A DNA stretch of 64,000 bases from Bacteroidota bacterium (lineage in GTDB: Bacteria > Bacteroidota > Bacteroidia > B-17B0 > Aurantibacillaceae), in contig JADBXZ010000011.1 in NCBI GenBank assembly GCA_020403265.1, positions 1 to 64,000 on the forward strand, given 5' to 3'. This document shows, piece by piece, positions 50,417 through 60,709 of the stretch; position 1 is the stretch's first letter, and every line of letters begins with the position of its first letter. The translations under genes and the position numbers were made by a program. The notes beneath the pieces were generated by a model. The model was not told the DNA's origin and did no database searches. It was given only the letters and a program-made list of their open reading frames with translations.

Positions 50417-52068
50417 TAAACGGGTGTGATTATATTTTGTTTAATAATTTTAGCCTTTTCTTTCCCGCTGTATTGTATGATTATATGTTTATTTAAAGCA
50501 AATTTACTAATTGCTTCTCCGCCTGAATTTAAAATTGGCAACACAATAAATCTATATTTATGATGATTAAGTTTTAGTTCATCAAGTAACATAAATTTTT
50601 CTTTTTTATCAATTTCATTAATTAGCAAAGGTTTTGGTTTTACTTTGTGGTGTAAGTAATAATCTATTGCTAAAAGCTCCTGTAAAGCAGTATCATTCGG
50701 ATAATTTAGTTTACAAAATTCGGACGCTATTAAATACACATCCTCTAAACTATATTTGTGAAAATCTTTTTTTTCACCAAAAAATTTGCCTAGTCCAAGT
50801 AAAAAATCAAAACTACTGTATTTCGAAATTACATAACTTAAGGTGTTAATGGTTTTTTTACCATTCCAGTATATTTCAAGGGCATGTTCTAGTTTAACTA
50901 TATCTGCTAATTCCTCTTCGTTGAGGTATTTGCTTTTAATTAATTGGTAAGGTGGATTCTGGTCGAACACAAATTCGTGTTGCGCTTTATCACGCATGGT
51001 GGTGCCTTTTAAAAATTTAAGAAAGCCAAGTTGCAATTCCGGAGCTTTAAGTTTAAACACTTCTTCAAAACTGTATTTAATATCATTCCAGTAATCAAGG
51101 GGTAAGCCAACGATGAGATCCAAGTGCAATTCTACCTTGTCTTGTACTTGTAAAATAATGTTCTTTGTCTTTTCAAAATTTTGTTTTCTGCTTACCTCCA
51201 GGTTGGCTGATTGGTTTACGGTTTGTATGCCAATTTCAAAACGGAATAAATTTTTCGGTACTTTTTCATTAATAAAACGTATAATGTCCGGGTGTAAAAT
51301 ATCCGCAGTAATTTCAAATTGAAATACGTTTTCCGGACGATGATGTTTCAAAATAAATTCAAAAATGTCGAGGGTAAAATCTTTTTTAATATTAAAAGTT
51401 CTGTCCAAAAATTTTATAACTCTGCCATTATTCATCAAGTAGAGCAAATGTTCTTTTATCGTTTCAATAGGTAAGTAACGGACCTTATTATCTAAACTGG
51501 CTAAGCAAAATTCACACTTATAGGGGCAACCACGACTGGTTTCTATATAACAAACCTTATTGTTAAGTTCGTCTGATCCGTCTTCAATATAAGGGTTAAT
51601 ATATTTATAGTTGTTTAAATTAAAATTAGCCGCGGCTTTGTTTCTTTTTATTTGATGATTTTCTTTATAAACTAAGTTACTAACCTGAGCATAGTTCCCA
51701 TTACAGTTTAAGAATTCGTTGAAGGCGGTTTCGCCCTCCCCTTCTATTATAAAGTCAACATACGGTAAGTTAATTACATCGTTGTTTTCATAACTAACCT
51801 CTGGGCCCCCCAGTAGAATAAGACAATTTGGGTTAATCTTTTTAATTAATTCACATACTTGTAAAGTTTGTGTGATGTTCCAGATGTAACAACTAAAAGC
51901 AACAACCTCAAAATTTTTGCAAAACTCTGCTATAGCATCTTTATTTTCTTTTATTGTAAATTCTTTTAAATTTAAGTTATGCTTGTCTTTATATAAATGG
52001 TAAAGCAACCTAATTGCAAGATTTAGGTGAATATATTTAGCGTTTAAGGTTGAAAGTAGAACCGACAT
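50413..52068 (-). CDS. B12-binding radical SAM protein with DUF4080
   Basis: A 551-residue enzyme. Residues about 1-130 are a cobalamin-binding-like domain (ILLGGPEVSYENNDVI with the GGPE turn). The radical SAM core begins at TSRGCPYKCEFCLAS, with cluster ligands Cys181, Cys185 and Cys188, and goes on through FLDRTFNIKKDF and LIVGLPLDYWNDIKYSF. The C-terminal 180 residues are DUF4080. The family is found across Bacteroidota and Firmicutes and no reaction is established; the B12 site suggests methyl transfer or rearrangement. It converges with the PorP pair with a 4-base overlap of stops. Confidence 0.92.
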   Translation of the reverse strand: MSVLLSTLNAKYIHLNLAIRLLYHLYKDKHNLNLKEFTIKENKDAIAEFCKNFEVVAFSCYIWNITQTLQVCELIKKINPNCLILLGGPEVSYENNDVINLPYVDFIIEGEGETAFNEFLNCNGNYAQVSNLVYKENHQIKRNKAAANFNLNNYKYINPYIEDGSDELNNKVCYIETSRGCPYKCEFCLASLDNKVRYLPIETIKEHLLYLMNNGRVIKFLDRTFNIKKDFTLDIFEFILKHHRPENVFQFEITADILHPDIIRFINEKVPKNLFRFEIGIQTVNQSANLEVSRKQNFEKTKNIILQVQDKVELHLDLIVGLPLDYWNDIKYSFEEVFKLKAPELQLGFLKFLKGTTMRDKAQHEFVFDQNPPYQLIKSKYLNEEELADIVKLEHALEIYWNGKKTINTLSYVISKYSSFDFLLGLGKFFGEKKDFHKYSLEDVYLIASEFCKLNYPNDTALQELLAIDYYLHHKVKPKPLLINEIDKKEKFMLLDELKLNHHKYRFIVLPILNSGGEAISKFALNKHIIIQYSGKEKAKIIKQNIITPVY

Positions 52069-52233
52069 TGTTGGTTAAAGGTATTAATAAATTATTGATG
52101 TTTTGTTTATTTTATAAAGCCTTTAAGGTTCTTCACTAAATGTAATTATAATTTTTATCCATTTTTATTAATTTGAGTTAGTAAGTTAAACTAATTATTG
52201 AGTGAATTTTTTTACAGCTAAAGTTTTAATAGA

Positions 52234-52241
52234 TATTTTTG
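52234..52241 (+). promoter_or_regulatory. -7 element before 52249
   Basis: TATTTTTG is an exact TAnnTTTG match 7 bases before the start codon. No TTG is found at -33. Confidence 0.45.
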
Positions 52242-52248
52242 GCAAAAT

Positions 52249-53142
52249 ATGAAAAAATTATATACTCTTATTATTGCTTTAATAGCATTTAATTTTCTGA
52301 ATAGTCAAAGTGGCGTTACAAATTTTGATTTTGAAAACACCGCTTCATACATTGGAGGCTGTGCTGCCGGAACTATTATGCCTGTTGGTTTTGGGGGTCA
52401 GGTATGTAAAACAAATGGACCACCGCTTTCCATACCGCTTTATACATTACCGGTTGTTGCTCAAAGTGGCACAGCATATGTTACAGTTAATTCAACTGTA
52501 CAAACTTGTGGAATGATTGATTTAGGTACCAGCCCTAATAAAACTAATCCCGCTTCTCCTGGAATGGGATTACCTTATACCCTAAAACCAACGTCTTTTT
52601 GCGCATATTATCGCACATCCAATATGATTGCAAATGATAGTGCGTTTATTATAGTTCACTTAAGTAAAAATGGTATAAACATAGGTAGTGGCAAATACAT
52701 AATTAATGCTAATCAATCTGTATGGACTAATGTATGCGCGCCTATAACTTATACTGGAAATTTAACACCAGATACACTAAAAGTAAGGTTTACTCCAATA
52801 AAATTGTTTTCCGGCCTGACTAATATAAATTTTACTAGCGGAAGCAATATGTTTTTAGACATCGATAATTTTACTTTACTGACTAGTACGGATTTAAATA
52901 GCGAAATTAACGCTGATAATATTACAATTTTACCAAATCCGGCAAATCAGTTTATTATGATTAGAGTAAATAGTCCTAATGCCTATGATTATTCCATTTC
53001 AAATGCTTTAGGTAAAGTAATTATTAATAGTTCAGGTGTAGGAGACATAAAAATAAATTTAAATGAATTTAATACAGGTATTTATTTCGTAACAGTAAAA
53101 TTAGATAATCAGAACTTGTTTAAAAAATTAATAGTAGAATAG
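52249..53142 (+). CDS. T9SS-secreted protein, beta-sandwich
   Basis: A 297-residue secreted protein. The signal peptide is at about 1-19 (FLNSQ). Residues 22-215 look like one beta-sandwich of the carbohydrate-binding or PCMD-like kind (TNFDFENTASYIGG, KPTSFCAYYRTSNMIANDS, IIVHLSKNG, WTNVCAPITYTG, LFLDIDNFTL-like MFLDIDNFTL). Six cysteines may form disulfides. Residues 222-297 are a T9SS sorting domain (ITILPNPANQFIMIR ... GIYFVTVKLDN ... KKLIVE). No catalytic motif is visible, and a surface-binding role is only a guess. It stands alone, with a near-leaderless promoter. Confidence 0.85.
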   Translation: MKKLYTLIIALIAFNFLNSQSGVTNFDFENTASYIGGCAAGTIMPVGFGGQVCKTNGPPLSIPLYTLPVVAQSGTAYVTVNSTVQTCGMIDLGTSPNKTNPASPGMGLPYTLKPTSFCAYYRTSNMIANDSAFIIVHLSKNGINIGSGKYIINANQSVWTNVCAPITYTGNLTPDTLKVRFTPIKLFSGLTNINFTSGSNMFLDIDNFTLLTSTDLNSEINADNITILPNPANQFIMIRVNSPNAYDYSISNALGKVIINSSGVGDIKINLNEFNTGIYFVTVKLDNQNLFKKLIVE

Positions 53143-53402
53143 AACATTATTACTATACTAATAGTTAAAAAGAATTTTTCTTATGTAAAGGTTTCTGGAA
53201 GTATTAGGTATATCATCATTTGCTATTCTAACAAACTTCTAACTAGTTCTTTTATACATTTTAAAAACCTTTCGTTTCATGTTAAAGCTATACGGTTTTG
53301 TTTACTTAAGAAGAGAGTCTAAAAATATTTTTGTTTTTCTTTAAATCCTTTTACTAGATTTTTAACTTTTTTGTACTTCAAGGTTTTTAACTACGATAAT
53401 TA

Positions 53403-53445
53403 AACCCAGATTATGCAGTAGAATTTCTAATGCATAATCTGGGTT
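53403..53445. repeat. 43-bp near-perfect palindrome in a 620-base gene-free gap
   Basis: AACCCAGATTATGCA (53403-53417) pairs with TGCATAATCTGGGTT (53431-53445) without mismatch. After one unpaired position on each side, TAGAA pairs with TTCTA around the central T at 53424. The gap 53143-53762 contains no gene and nothing else that I can identify. A divergent copy of the same design is at 62172-62230. No T-tract follows, so it is not an ordinary terminator. Confidence 0.75.
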
Positions 53446-53762
53446 AAAAACACTAAATCTATTCTTTAACTCTTAATGTGTTTACTCAATGAATGGTAAT
53501 CAATTCAATAATAGCGGAATTATTTAAACTCAATTCTAATTTAACGAAACAACGCCTCACACGGTTAGTCAACTAATTCTAAATCTCGTTGATGAATAAA
53601 TATATCTCAAAAAGAACAAGTTTTAAATTATAAAAATAGAAATAGAGGAACTAAAAATGTTGCTTCAAGAAAAGTACAAATAATAGTACATTGTATTATG
53701 GTCATTTTAAATTAAACTAACAAGGTTTTTTATCTTATTATAATTATCTTAGTAAAAAAATT

Positions 53763-55745
53763 TTGAAATTTAGACCGTTATATTTTGCTATTCTCATTCT
53801 TACGGCTGTGTTTTGTAATTCCCAAAACAGAATTATTGATTCGTTAATTAATAGGTATAAGCTCAATAATCAAGATACTTTAACGATAATAAAACTGAAT
53901 GAGTCTTTAATTAATTTTTATAACAATAGTTTAACAGATAGTGCAGAGTATTATGCAACAAAGGCCTTACGTTTTCATAAAGATGATAATATATACATCG
54001 CCCGTACTTATAATGTGGTTGCAAATTGTTTGTTTCTTAAAGGAGTGTATACGGTTGTTATTAAGAACTATTTAACTGCTTTAAGGATTTACGAAAAGTT
54101 TAATTACAAAACAGGAATTGCAAATTGCTTTAATAATTTAGGAAATGTATATCGTAAGCAAAATTACTTTACTGAGGCTATTTCATTTCACAACAAAGCC
54201 TTAAACATAAGATCAACGATGAGAGACACAGCCAATATAGCGCTGTCTTATAATAATTTGGGAAACGTTTATCAAGCCAAGAAAAACTACGCACAGGCTA
54301 TTAATTTTTATGAAAAATCGATAATGTTAAAAAGACAAATGAAGGATACTTTCTCTGTGATGGTTGGTTTAGATAATTTAGGAGGGTTGTACTGCGAGAT
54401 GGAGAATTGCGAAAAGGCTAAGTCGCTGCTTTACGAAGCTAATAGCTTAATTAAATTGTTAAACGTAAACACAGAAGATGTTTCAATAAACGAGATAAAT
54501 TTATGTTATGCGCATTATATTTGTGGCGACATTAAAACTGCTAAGAAGTATGGTTTAAGTGCCGTTAACAGAGCTGAGAAATACCAAGATATTGATACAA
54601 GACTTGGCGGTTACAAGCACCTTACAGATATTTATACCGCAGAAAGGGATTTTAAGGCAGCTCTGTTTTATTTGGACAAATACAACAGGTTAAAGGATAG
54701 CATTTTTAATTTAGATAATACGAAGAAATTACTCGCAGAACAGTTTCAGTACAATCTCGATAAGCAAGCTGAGGCTATAAAATTGGAGCAAATTAAAAAG
54801 GACGCTGAGGCCAACGTCGAAAAACAAAAACAAAAGCAAACCATCTTTTTAATTTCCTGTATCCTGATAATTATGGTTTTGTTTGTGTTCTATGCATTTT
54901 GGGCTTATTATAAAAAAGAAAAGGTCAGCAAACAGGTGATTGCGCAAAACCACCTGATTTCACAAAAACAGAAAGAAATTATTGATAGTATTAATTATGC
55001 AAAACGAATCCAGTCTGCTATACTACCTGATGATGAAAGTTTCATCGGTCAATTTTCAGATGGATTTGTATATTATCAACCAAAGGATATTGTGAGTGGA
55101 GACTTGTATTGGTTTGCAAAAGTAACTACTACCACACAGAATCCTTTAAACTTTAAAGTGGTTGCTGTTGCTGATTGCACAGGTCATGGCGTTCCTGGTG
55201 CATTTATGAGCATGCTTTCTGTTCAATTACTAAATGAAAGCATCAAGAATCCTATGATTAATTCACCGCAAGATCTGTTGCACTATATGAATAACCGTAT
55301 TTTGACAGATTTGCATAAAAGTCATAATTTGAAAATAAACGATGGTTTGGATATTGCTGTTGCAGCTATTGATTATAATAATAACGTACTTTATTATTCA
55401 GGTGCCAACCGCCCACTGTGGTTATTAAGAGAAGAAAGAATTATAGAGTATAAAGCAACGAAGGCTGCAATTGGAGGATTAACAGACATCAATCATACTT
55501 ATGAAAGCAATTCCATAGATTTAATAAAAGGGGATAAAATTTATTTATTTACAGATGGCATTACGGATCAATTTGGTGGAACTAAAGACAAGAAATTCAC
55601 AAAATTGAAACTAAAGGAATTGATTGAGCAGTGTTCAAATTTACCATTGGCTCAACAAAAAGAAGAAATAAAGAGTAAGCTAATGGCTTGGCAAGGAAAC
55701 ACTGAACAAACGGATGATATTTTGATTTTAGGTTTTGAATTTTAG
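53763..55745 (+). CDS. TPR-SpoIIE serine phosphatase, full length
   Basis: A 660-residue signalling protein starting with TTG. A signal-like helix (1-20) leads to about six TPR units (residues 60-310: CFNNLGNVYRKQNYFTEAISFHNKAL, LSYNNLGNVYQAKKNYAQAINFYEKS and others). A membrane helix is at about 360-382 (IFLISCILIIMVLFVFYAFWAY), then a coiled segment with IIDSINYAKRIQSAILPD (about 405-420). The SpoIIE/PP2C domain follows to the end (GDLYWFAKV, VADCTGHGVPGAFMSMLSVQLL, YLFTDGITDQFGGTKD, TDDILILGF), with metal ligands in place. Periplasmic TPRs probably control the cytoplasmic phosphatase. Two neighbours share the TPR/TM/motif design but lack the phosphatase. Confidence 0.93.
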   Translation: MKFRPLYFAILILTAVFCNSQNRIIDSLINRYKLNNQDTLTIIKLNESLINFYNNSLTDSAEYYATKALRFHKDDNIYIARTYNVVANCLFLKGVYTVVIKNYLTALRIYEKFNYKTGIANCFNNLGNVYRKQNYFTEAISFHNKALNIRSTMRDTANIALSYNNLGNVYQAKKNYAQAINFYEKSIMLKRQMKDTFSVMVGLDNLGGLYCEMENCEKAKSLLYEANSLIKLLNVNTEDVSINEINLCYAHYICGDIKTAKKYGLSAVNRAEKYQDIDTRLGGYKHLTDIYTAERDFKAALFYLDKYNRLKDSIFNLDNTKKLLAEQFQYNLDKQAEAIKLEQIKKDAEANVEKQKQKQTIFLISCILIIMVLFVFYAFWAYYKKEKVSKQVIAQNHLISQKQKEIIDSINYAKRIQSAILPDDESFIGQFSDGFVYYQPKDIVSGDLYWFAKVTTTTQNPLNFKVVAVADCTGHGVPGAFMSMLSVQLLNESIKNPMINSPQDLLHYMNNRILTDLHKSHNLKINDGLDIAVAAIDYNNNVLYYSGANRPLWLLREERIIEYKATKAAIGGLTDINHTYESNSIDLIKGDKIYLFTDGITDQFGGTKDKKFTKLKLKELIEQCSNLPLAQQKEEIKSKLMAWQGNTEQTDDILILGFEF

Positions 55746-55775
55746 CAACAATGATTACTTATAAATGATTAGTTA

Positions 55776-57233
55776 ATGAAATGCACTTTAATGCGTAAAC
55801 TAGCAAAAATATCAATATTGCTTATACTTTGTTTTCAAGGCAAAACACAGCAGAGTTTTATGGACCTAAATACCATATTATCAGCACCTGATGATAGTGT
55901 TAAAGTATTAAAATTAATTGAAAAGTCCACCTATTATGTTCAAATTGCTAAGTTTGATTCTGCCAGATTATTATACGATAAAGCGCTTCAACTATCAAAA
56001 AAAATAAATTATCGTTTTGGTGAACTTAATGTTGGTGTTGATTTAGCAGGACTCGAAATGAAAAAGGGTAATTATGATTTAGCGCTGAAAAGTTATTATG
56101 TGTTGTTAGAAGCGGCTAAAACAAAAAATTTTAAATCTATTGAAGCTAAAATTTATAATGGAATTGGTACCATATATTTTGAACAAACAAATATCAACGA
56201 AGCAATTTCGTACTTTATAAAAAGCAGCCTGATTTATGAATTAATTCATGAGGATTCGCGCTTAGGGGCAAGTTATATTAATATTGGCGCAATGTATTCT
56301 GAATTAAAAAATGATGATTTAGCTTATAAATATTATTTTAAGGCAGTTGAAGTATTCAATAAAACAGGAAATAACAATTATATTATTGCAGCATGGCATA
56401 ATATCGGAATAATTCATCAGGATAAAGGAAGGTTAGACTCTGCAAATTACTATTACAGCAAAGCGTTAAAATTATCGGATGAAACACAAAACATTAATCA
56501 ATTGGCGCTGTCCTATAACTATCTTGGAAGTCTTTTAGTTGCCGAAAAGTCATATGAAAAAGCAATAGTATCTTTTAACAAAGCTCTCCATTTAATTAAT
56601 CAAATAGGAGACATTAATTGGAGAGCTCATATTTTGTTGGAGTTAACAGATGCTTATTTACCAAGCAACAACGCTGACAAAGTAATCGAATTAGTTAAAG
56701 AAGTCCAACAAATAAATTTGCAAATTGGATCCTTAAGTATAAAAAAAGATTGTTACAAACAACTTTGGCATGCTTATAGAATAAAAGGACAACATGTTTT
56801 GGCGGACGAGTTTGTGAATCTTTTTGTTCAAGTTAATGATAGTTTAATTAATTCAGAAAATGTCGAAAAAATGGCAGAGTTGAATGCAAAGTACGAAAAT
56901 GATAAAATACAAAAACAAATCGAAATCAAAAACGAACAATTAATGGTTCAGCGCGCAAAAATTGAAAAGTCTGATTTCGAAAAAAAAGTATTTATTACTG
57001 GTTCAATTTTTCTGTTGGGTCTATTTATTATTTTAATCAGGGGATATTCTTTAATTAAAAAACGAAATCAAGAAATTTCAATTCAAAAAGAACAAATTCA
57101 AGACCAAAATATTATTCTTGAGGTTAAACAAAAGGAAATTCTTGATAGTATTCGTTATGCTAAACGAATTCAACAGGCGCTTCTGCCCAGTAATAATTTT
57201 TTAGAGAGAAAAATTGGTAATAAAAAGACATAA
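55776..57233 (+). CDS. TPR-transmembrane protein ending at the DSIxYAKRIQ motif (phosphatase-less)
   Basis: A 485-residue protein. It has a signal segment (KISILLILCFQGKTQQ), about seven TPR units to residue 340, a coiled stretch, one membrane helix (about 408-425, VFITGSIFLLGLFIILI) and a second coiled helix ending LEVKQKEILDSIRYAKRIQQALLPSNNF. In the complete relative at 53763 this motif leads into a 240-residue SpoIIE domain; here the protein stops 13 residues later. It is on the same strand, 30 bases after that gene. Either the phosphatase was lost, or the protein is a regulatory partner that pairs with the full-length enzyme through the shared helix. Confidence 0.88.
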   Translation: MKCTLMRKLAKISILLILCFQGKTQQSFMDLNTILSAPDDSVKVLKLIEKSTYYVQIAKFDSARLLYDKALQLSKKINYRFGELNVGVDLAGLEMKKGNYDLALKSYYVLLEAAKTKNFKSIEAKIYNGIGTIYFEQTNINEAISYFIKSSLIYELIHEDSRLGASYINIGAMYSELKNDDLAYKYYFKAVEVFNKTGNNNYIIAAWHNIGIIHQDKGRLDSANYYYSKALKLSDETQNINQLALSYNYLGSLLVAEKSYEKAIVSFNKALHLINQIGDINWRAHILLELTDAYLPSNNADKVIELVKEVQQINLQIGSLSIKKDCYKQLWHAYRIKGQHVLADEFVNLFVQVNDSLINSENVEKMAELNAKYENDKIQKQIEIKNEQLMVQRAKIEKSDFEKKVFITGSIFLLGLFIILIRGYSLIKKRNQEISIQKEQIQDQNIILEVKQKEILDSIRYAKRIQQALLPSNNFLERKIGNKKT

Positions 57234-57257
57234 TACTATATTGTAAATAACTTAAAC

Positions 57258-58502
57258 TTATTTATTAAGGTGTTTTCTAATTAAAGTTAAGTTTGGCATT
57301 ATAGCCATTTGTATGCGCTTGGCGTAGTGAATGGAGTCTAAGATCTCTTTCTGTTTTTCTTTCAATTCTTCAGCTTGATTTTCAACCTTTTTTGTTAGTA
57401 GTTTTTGTTTTTGTAAGTTCTTAAAAACTATTATTAAAAAAACAACAACAATCAAAAGAATAACAGCGCTAAGTAATATGATGTAAGTTTTTATTTTCTT
57501 CTCATAGTTTATTTTTTGTTCGTTTAAGGCCTGTTCTTTTTTTAAATCTAAATCAAATGAGAGTTTTGTTATTTCAAGTTCATTCTCGTTTATTTTCGTA
57601 TCTGCTAAAACTTTAGAGTATTTTTCTAAATACCTTAAAGCGGAGTCTTTTTCATTAAGGCTTTTATAAGTTAAATATAAGTTTTCATAAAAGTATCTTT
57701 TTTCATATAAGTCTTCACTTGTTTGAATGTATTCATAATTTTTGTATAAAATACGTAACGCTTGCTGGTATTCTTTTTTAGCGTAAAATAATTCAAACTT
57801 AACACGATCAAGGGTATAGTAGTGCTGTGCGTTAAATTCCTTATTATGCTTCTTTATCAAAAGCTCATTCATTTCAATTAAGCGTGATACGGAGTCGAAA
57901 TAACGTTTTCTGAGATATATGTCAACTAGATTGCTCCTAATGTTAAAATAAGAATTAATAGAATCTTTATCAGTTTTAGCTACAGCCAATCCTTTGTGGT
58001 AGTAATTTAATGCAGTTAATGTATCCCCATTTTCTTCATAAATTATTGCAAGACTATTGTATTGGTTTGCTAGGTTTTCTTTATTCGGTAGTTGATTAAT
58101 TAATTCAATAGCTATTTTACCGTATTTTACGGCATTCACCTTGTCTCCTGCCAAACAATATGCTTGTGCTAAATTACTGGCAACTTTACTTTGACCTAAG
58201 ACATTTTTGTTTTCTAAAAAATTAATAAAGGCTACATTACCAACTTCAATGGATTCTCTATAGTCACTAATGTTCACATAAATTATCTGCTTGTTAAGCA
58301 ATGTTTTACCATAATACTCGTTTGATTCATTTTTGGATAGGGCTGTTAATATGGAGTCACAAACTAGCAGAGCGTTTTTAAATTCACCATTAGTCAACAA
58401 TGTGCGTGAGTGAACATAGCTTTTCTTTATTTCTGTTTGACTTAAAGCCTCTTGATAAATTATTAGGACTAAAAGGACTAGATATAAATTAATGTTTCGC
58501 AA
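57258..58502 (-). CDS. TPR-transmembrane protein ending at the DSIxYAKRIQ motif, minus-strand paralogue
   Basis: A 414-residue protein of the same design: signal peptide at about 1-21 (YQEALSQ), TPR units over residues 35-300 (LAQAYCLAGDKVNAVKYGKIAIEL, NSLAIIYEENGDTLTALNYYHKGL), coiled coil, one membrane helix at about 337-356 (YIILLSAVILLIVVVFLIIV), then AEELKEKQKEILDSIHYAKRIQMAIMP and a stop 11 residues later. The phosphatase domain is absent. It points toward the previous truncated gene with 24 bases between the two stops, so both end at the same motif, tail to tail. Confidence 0.88.
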   Translation of the reverse strand: MRNINLYLVLLVLIIYQEALSQTEIKKSYVHSRTLLTNGEFKNALLVCDSILTALSKNESNEYYGKTLLNKQIIYVNISDYRESIEVGNVAFINFLENKNVLGQSKVASNLAQAYCLAGDKVNAVKYGKIAIELINQLPNKENLANQYNSLAIIYEENGDTLTALNYYHKGLAVAKTDKDSINSYFNIRSNLVDIYLRKRYFDSVSRLIEMNELLIKKHNKEFNAQHYYTLDRVKFELFYAKKEYQQALRILYKNYEYIQTSEDLYEKRYFYENLYLTYKSLNEKDSALRYLEKYSKVLADTKINENELEITKLSFDLDLKKEQALNEQKINYEKKIKTYIILLSAVILLIVVVFLIIVFKNLQKQKLLTKKVENQAEELKEKQKEILDSIHYAKRIQMAIMPNLTLIRKHLNK

Positions 58503-58561
58503 TAGCTTGGTAGAATATCACACTAAGATATTAATTTTTAACAATACATGCTCATTATCAT

Positions 58562-58569
58562 TATCTTTG
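58562..58569 (+). promoter_or_regulatory. -7 element of mnmG
   Basis: TATCTTTG is an exact TAnnTTTG match 11 bases before the ATG at 58581. It lies inside the longer open frame that begins at 58548, which favours the later start. Confidence 0.5.
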
Positions 58570-58580
58570 TGTGTTCAAAA

Positions 58581-60494
58581 ATGCAAACAAATTATGATGT
58601 TATAGTTGTTGGCGCCGGGCACGCCGGCTGTGAAGCAGCAGCAGCTGCCGCTAACATGGGAAGTAAAGTTTTACTGCTTACCATGAACATGCAAACCATT
58701 GCGCAAATGAGTTGTAACCCGGCCATGGGAGGTATTGCTAAAGGTCAAATTGTCCGCGAAATTGATGCCATGGGTGGTTACAGTGGCATTGTTTCAGATA
58801 AATCAGCTATACAATTCCGCATGCTTAACCGCAGTAAAGGCCCTGCTATGTGGAGTCCGCGAACGCAAAACGACCGAATGCTTTTTGCAGCCTTATGGCG
58901 CGAGATGCTTGAAAATACACATAATGTAGATTTTTGGCAGGACATGTGTAAAGGATTGCTTGTTAGTAAAGATGGTAAACGTATAGAGGGGGTTGTTACC
59001 GGCATGGGTATTGAATTTAAAGCCAAGGCAGTAGTTTTAACAAATGGTACTTTTTTAAACGGTTTAATTCATATTGGCGAAAAACAGCTAGGTGGTGGTC
59101 GCAGTGGTGAAAGTGCTAGTTATGGTATAACAGAACAGTTACTTCAACTTGGTTTTGAAAGCGGACGAATGAAAACAGGCACACCGCCGCGCATTGATGG
59201 CCGTAGCCTTGATTACGCCAAAATGGAACAACAAGATGGGGATGAAATTGTGGACAAGTTCTCTTATCTCGAAAATACATCTCCTTTTTTTAACAATGTC
59301 AGTCTGAGCGGAGTCGAAGACTGCTTTGTAAAAAAACAACTACCCTGCCACATTACTTACACAAACCCCAAAGTACACGAAATACTAAAAACGGGTTTCG
59401 AAAAATCGCCGATGTTTCAAGGGCGCATACAAGGCCTTGGGCCACGCTATTGCCCAAGCATTGAGGATAAAATTAATCGTTTTAGTGAGCGAGATCGTCA
59501 CCAATTGTTTGTGGAACCTGAAGGTTGGAATACCATTGAGATTTATTTAAACGGTTTTTCTTCTTCATTACCTGAGGATGTTCAATATAAGGCTTTACAG
59601 CAAATTCCTGGATTGGAAAATGCTAAAATGTTTCGACCCGGTTATGCCATCGAGTACGATTACTTCCCTCCTACTCAACTTAAATTAACACTCGAAACAC
59701 AATTAGTGGAGAATCTGTATTTCGCCGGTCAGATAAACGGAACCACGGGTTATGAAGAAGCAGCCTGCCAAGGATTAATGGCTGGTATCAATGCACATTT
59801 AAAAATAAACGAAAAGGCACCTTTAATATTAAATCGTTATGAAGCCTACATTGGCGTTTTGATTGATGATTTGGTTAATAAAGGAACAGATGAACCTTAC
59901 CGTATGTTTACAAGTAGAGCCGAGTATCGTTTGTTGTTGAGGCAAGATAACGCCGACGTGCGGTTAACGGAATTGTCTTATAATTTAGGTTTGGCAAGTG
60001 AGCAACGTTATTTAGCGGTAAAGCAAAAAATAGCTAACTACGAAAAAATTATAACTCATTTTAAAAACAACAGTGCTGAACCAAATATTTTGAATCCTTT
60101 TTTAGAAAGCGTTGGCTCTGCCCCACTCTCTCAAAAATGGCGTTACTTTAATATTTTAGCCCGACCAAACGTAACTATTTCAGACATGGCTAAAAATGAT
60201 GAAAGTTTACAAGCTTATTTAAAAGACTTTAATAACGAAACCATTGAGCAAGCTGAAATATTAATGAAGTACGAAGGCTACATTGATCGCGAAAAAGAAA
60301 ATGCAGATAAGTTAAAACGTTTGGAAGAATATAAAATTCCGAGCAACTTTGATTATTCTGCAGTTAAAAGTTTAGGCCTCGAGGCAACTGAGAAATTTAA
60401 GAAATTTAAGCCGGCTACAATTGGCCAAGCGAGCCGCATTAGCGGTATTAACCCTGCTGATGTAAATGTGTTATTGATTCATTTGGGGAGGTAG
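58581..60494 (+). CDS. mnmG: tRNA uridine-5-carboxymethylaminomethyl modification enzyme, FAD subunit
   Basis: A 637-residue FAD protein (GidA) that with MnmE modifies the wobble uridine 34 of certain tRNAs. The FAD loop [18 protein letters not shown] is at 9-26, then the family signatures [65 protein letters not shown] (broken here for length) and the C-terminal MnmE/tRNA-binding region with [18 protein letters not shown] longer frame from 58548 is rejected because the -7 element lies within it. MnmE is not in the window. Length is normal. Confidence 0.97.
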   Translation: MQTNYDVIVVGAGHAGCEAAAAAANMGSKVLLLTMNMQTIAQMSCNPAMGGIAKGQIVREIDAMGGYSGIVSDKSAIQFRMLNRSKGPAMWSPRTQNDRMLFAALWREMLENTHNVDFWQDMCKGLLVSKDGKRIEGVVTGMGIEFKAKAVVLTNGTFLNGLIHIGEKQLGGGRSGESASYGITEQLLQLGFESGRMKTGTPPRIDGRSLDYAKMEQQDGDEIVDKFSYLENTSPFFNNVSLSGVEDCFVKKQLPCHITYTNPKVHEILKTGFEKSPMFQGRIQGLGPRYCPSIEDKINRFSERDRHQLFVEPEGWNTIEIYLNGFSSSLPEDVQYKALQQIPGLENAKMFRPGYAIEYDYFPPTQLKLTLETQLVENLYFAGQINGTTGYEEAACQGLMAGINAHLKINEKAPLILNRYEAYIGVLIDDLVNKGTDEPYRMFTSRAEYRLLLRQDNADVRLTELSYNLGLASEQRYLAVKQKIANYEKIITHFKNNSAEPNILNPFLESVGSAPLSQKWRYFNILARPNVTISDMAKNDESLQAYLKDFNNETIEQAEILMKYEGYIDREKENADKLKRLEEYKIPSNFDYSAVKSLGLEATEKFKKFKPATIGQASRISGINPADVNVLLIHLGR

Positions 60495-60709
60495 TTCAAT
60501 TTTATTAAGCGAATAGTTCAATCAATTTAACCGGAATATATTATCTGGTCTAAATATCTAAAATATGGCGCCAAAAAGGTAATGCTATTAATAGCGTATA
60601 TTCTAATAATGTTCTGTCCAAATTAAGCATAACTCTTTACTAAAGTCATTTCGACGAATAATATTAAACTTTTTTACGAATTGCATATCTTAGATATAAA
60701 ATTTATCCA

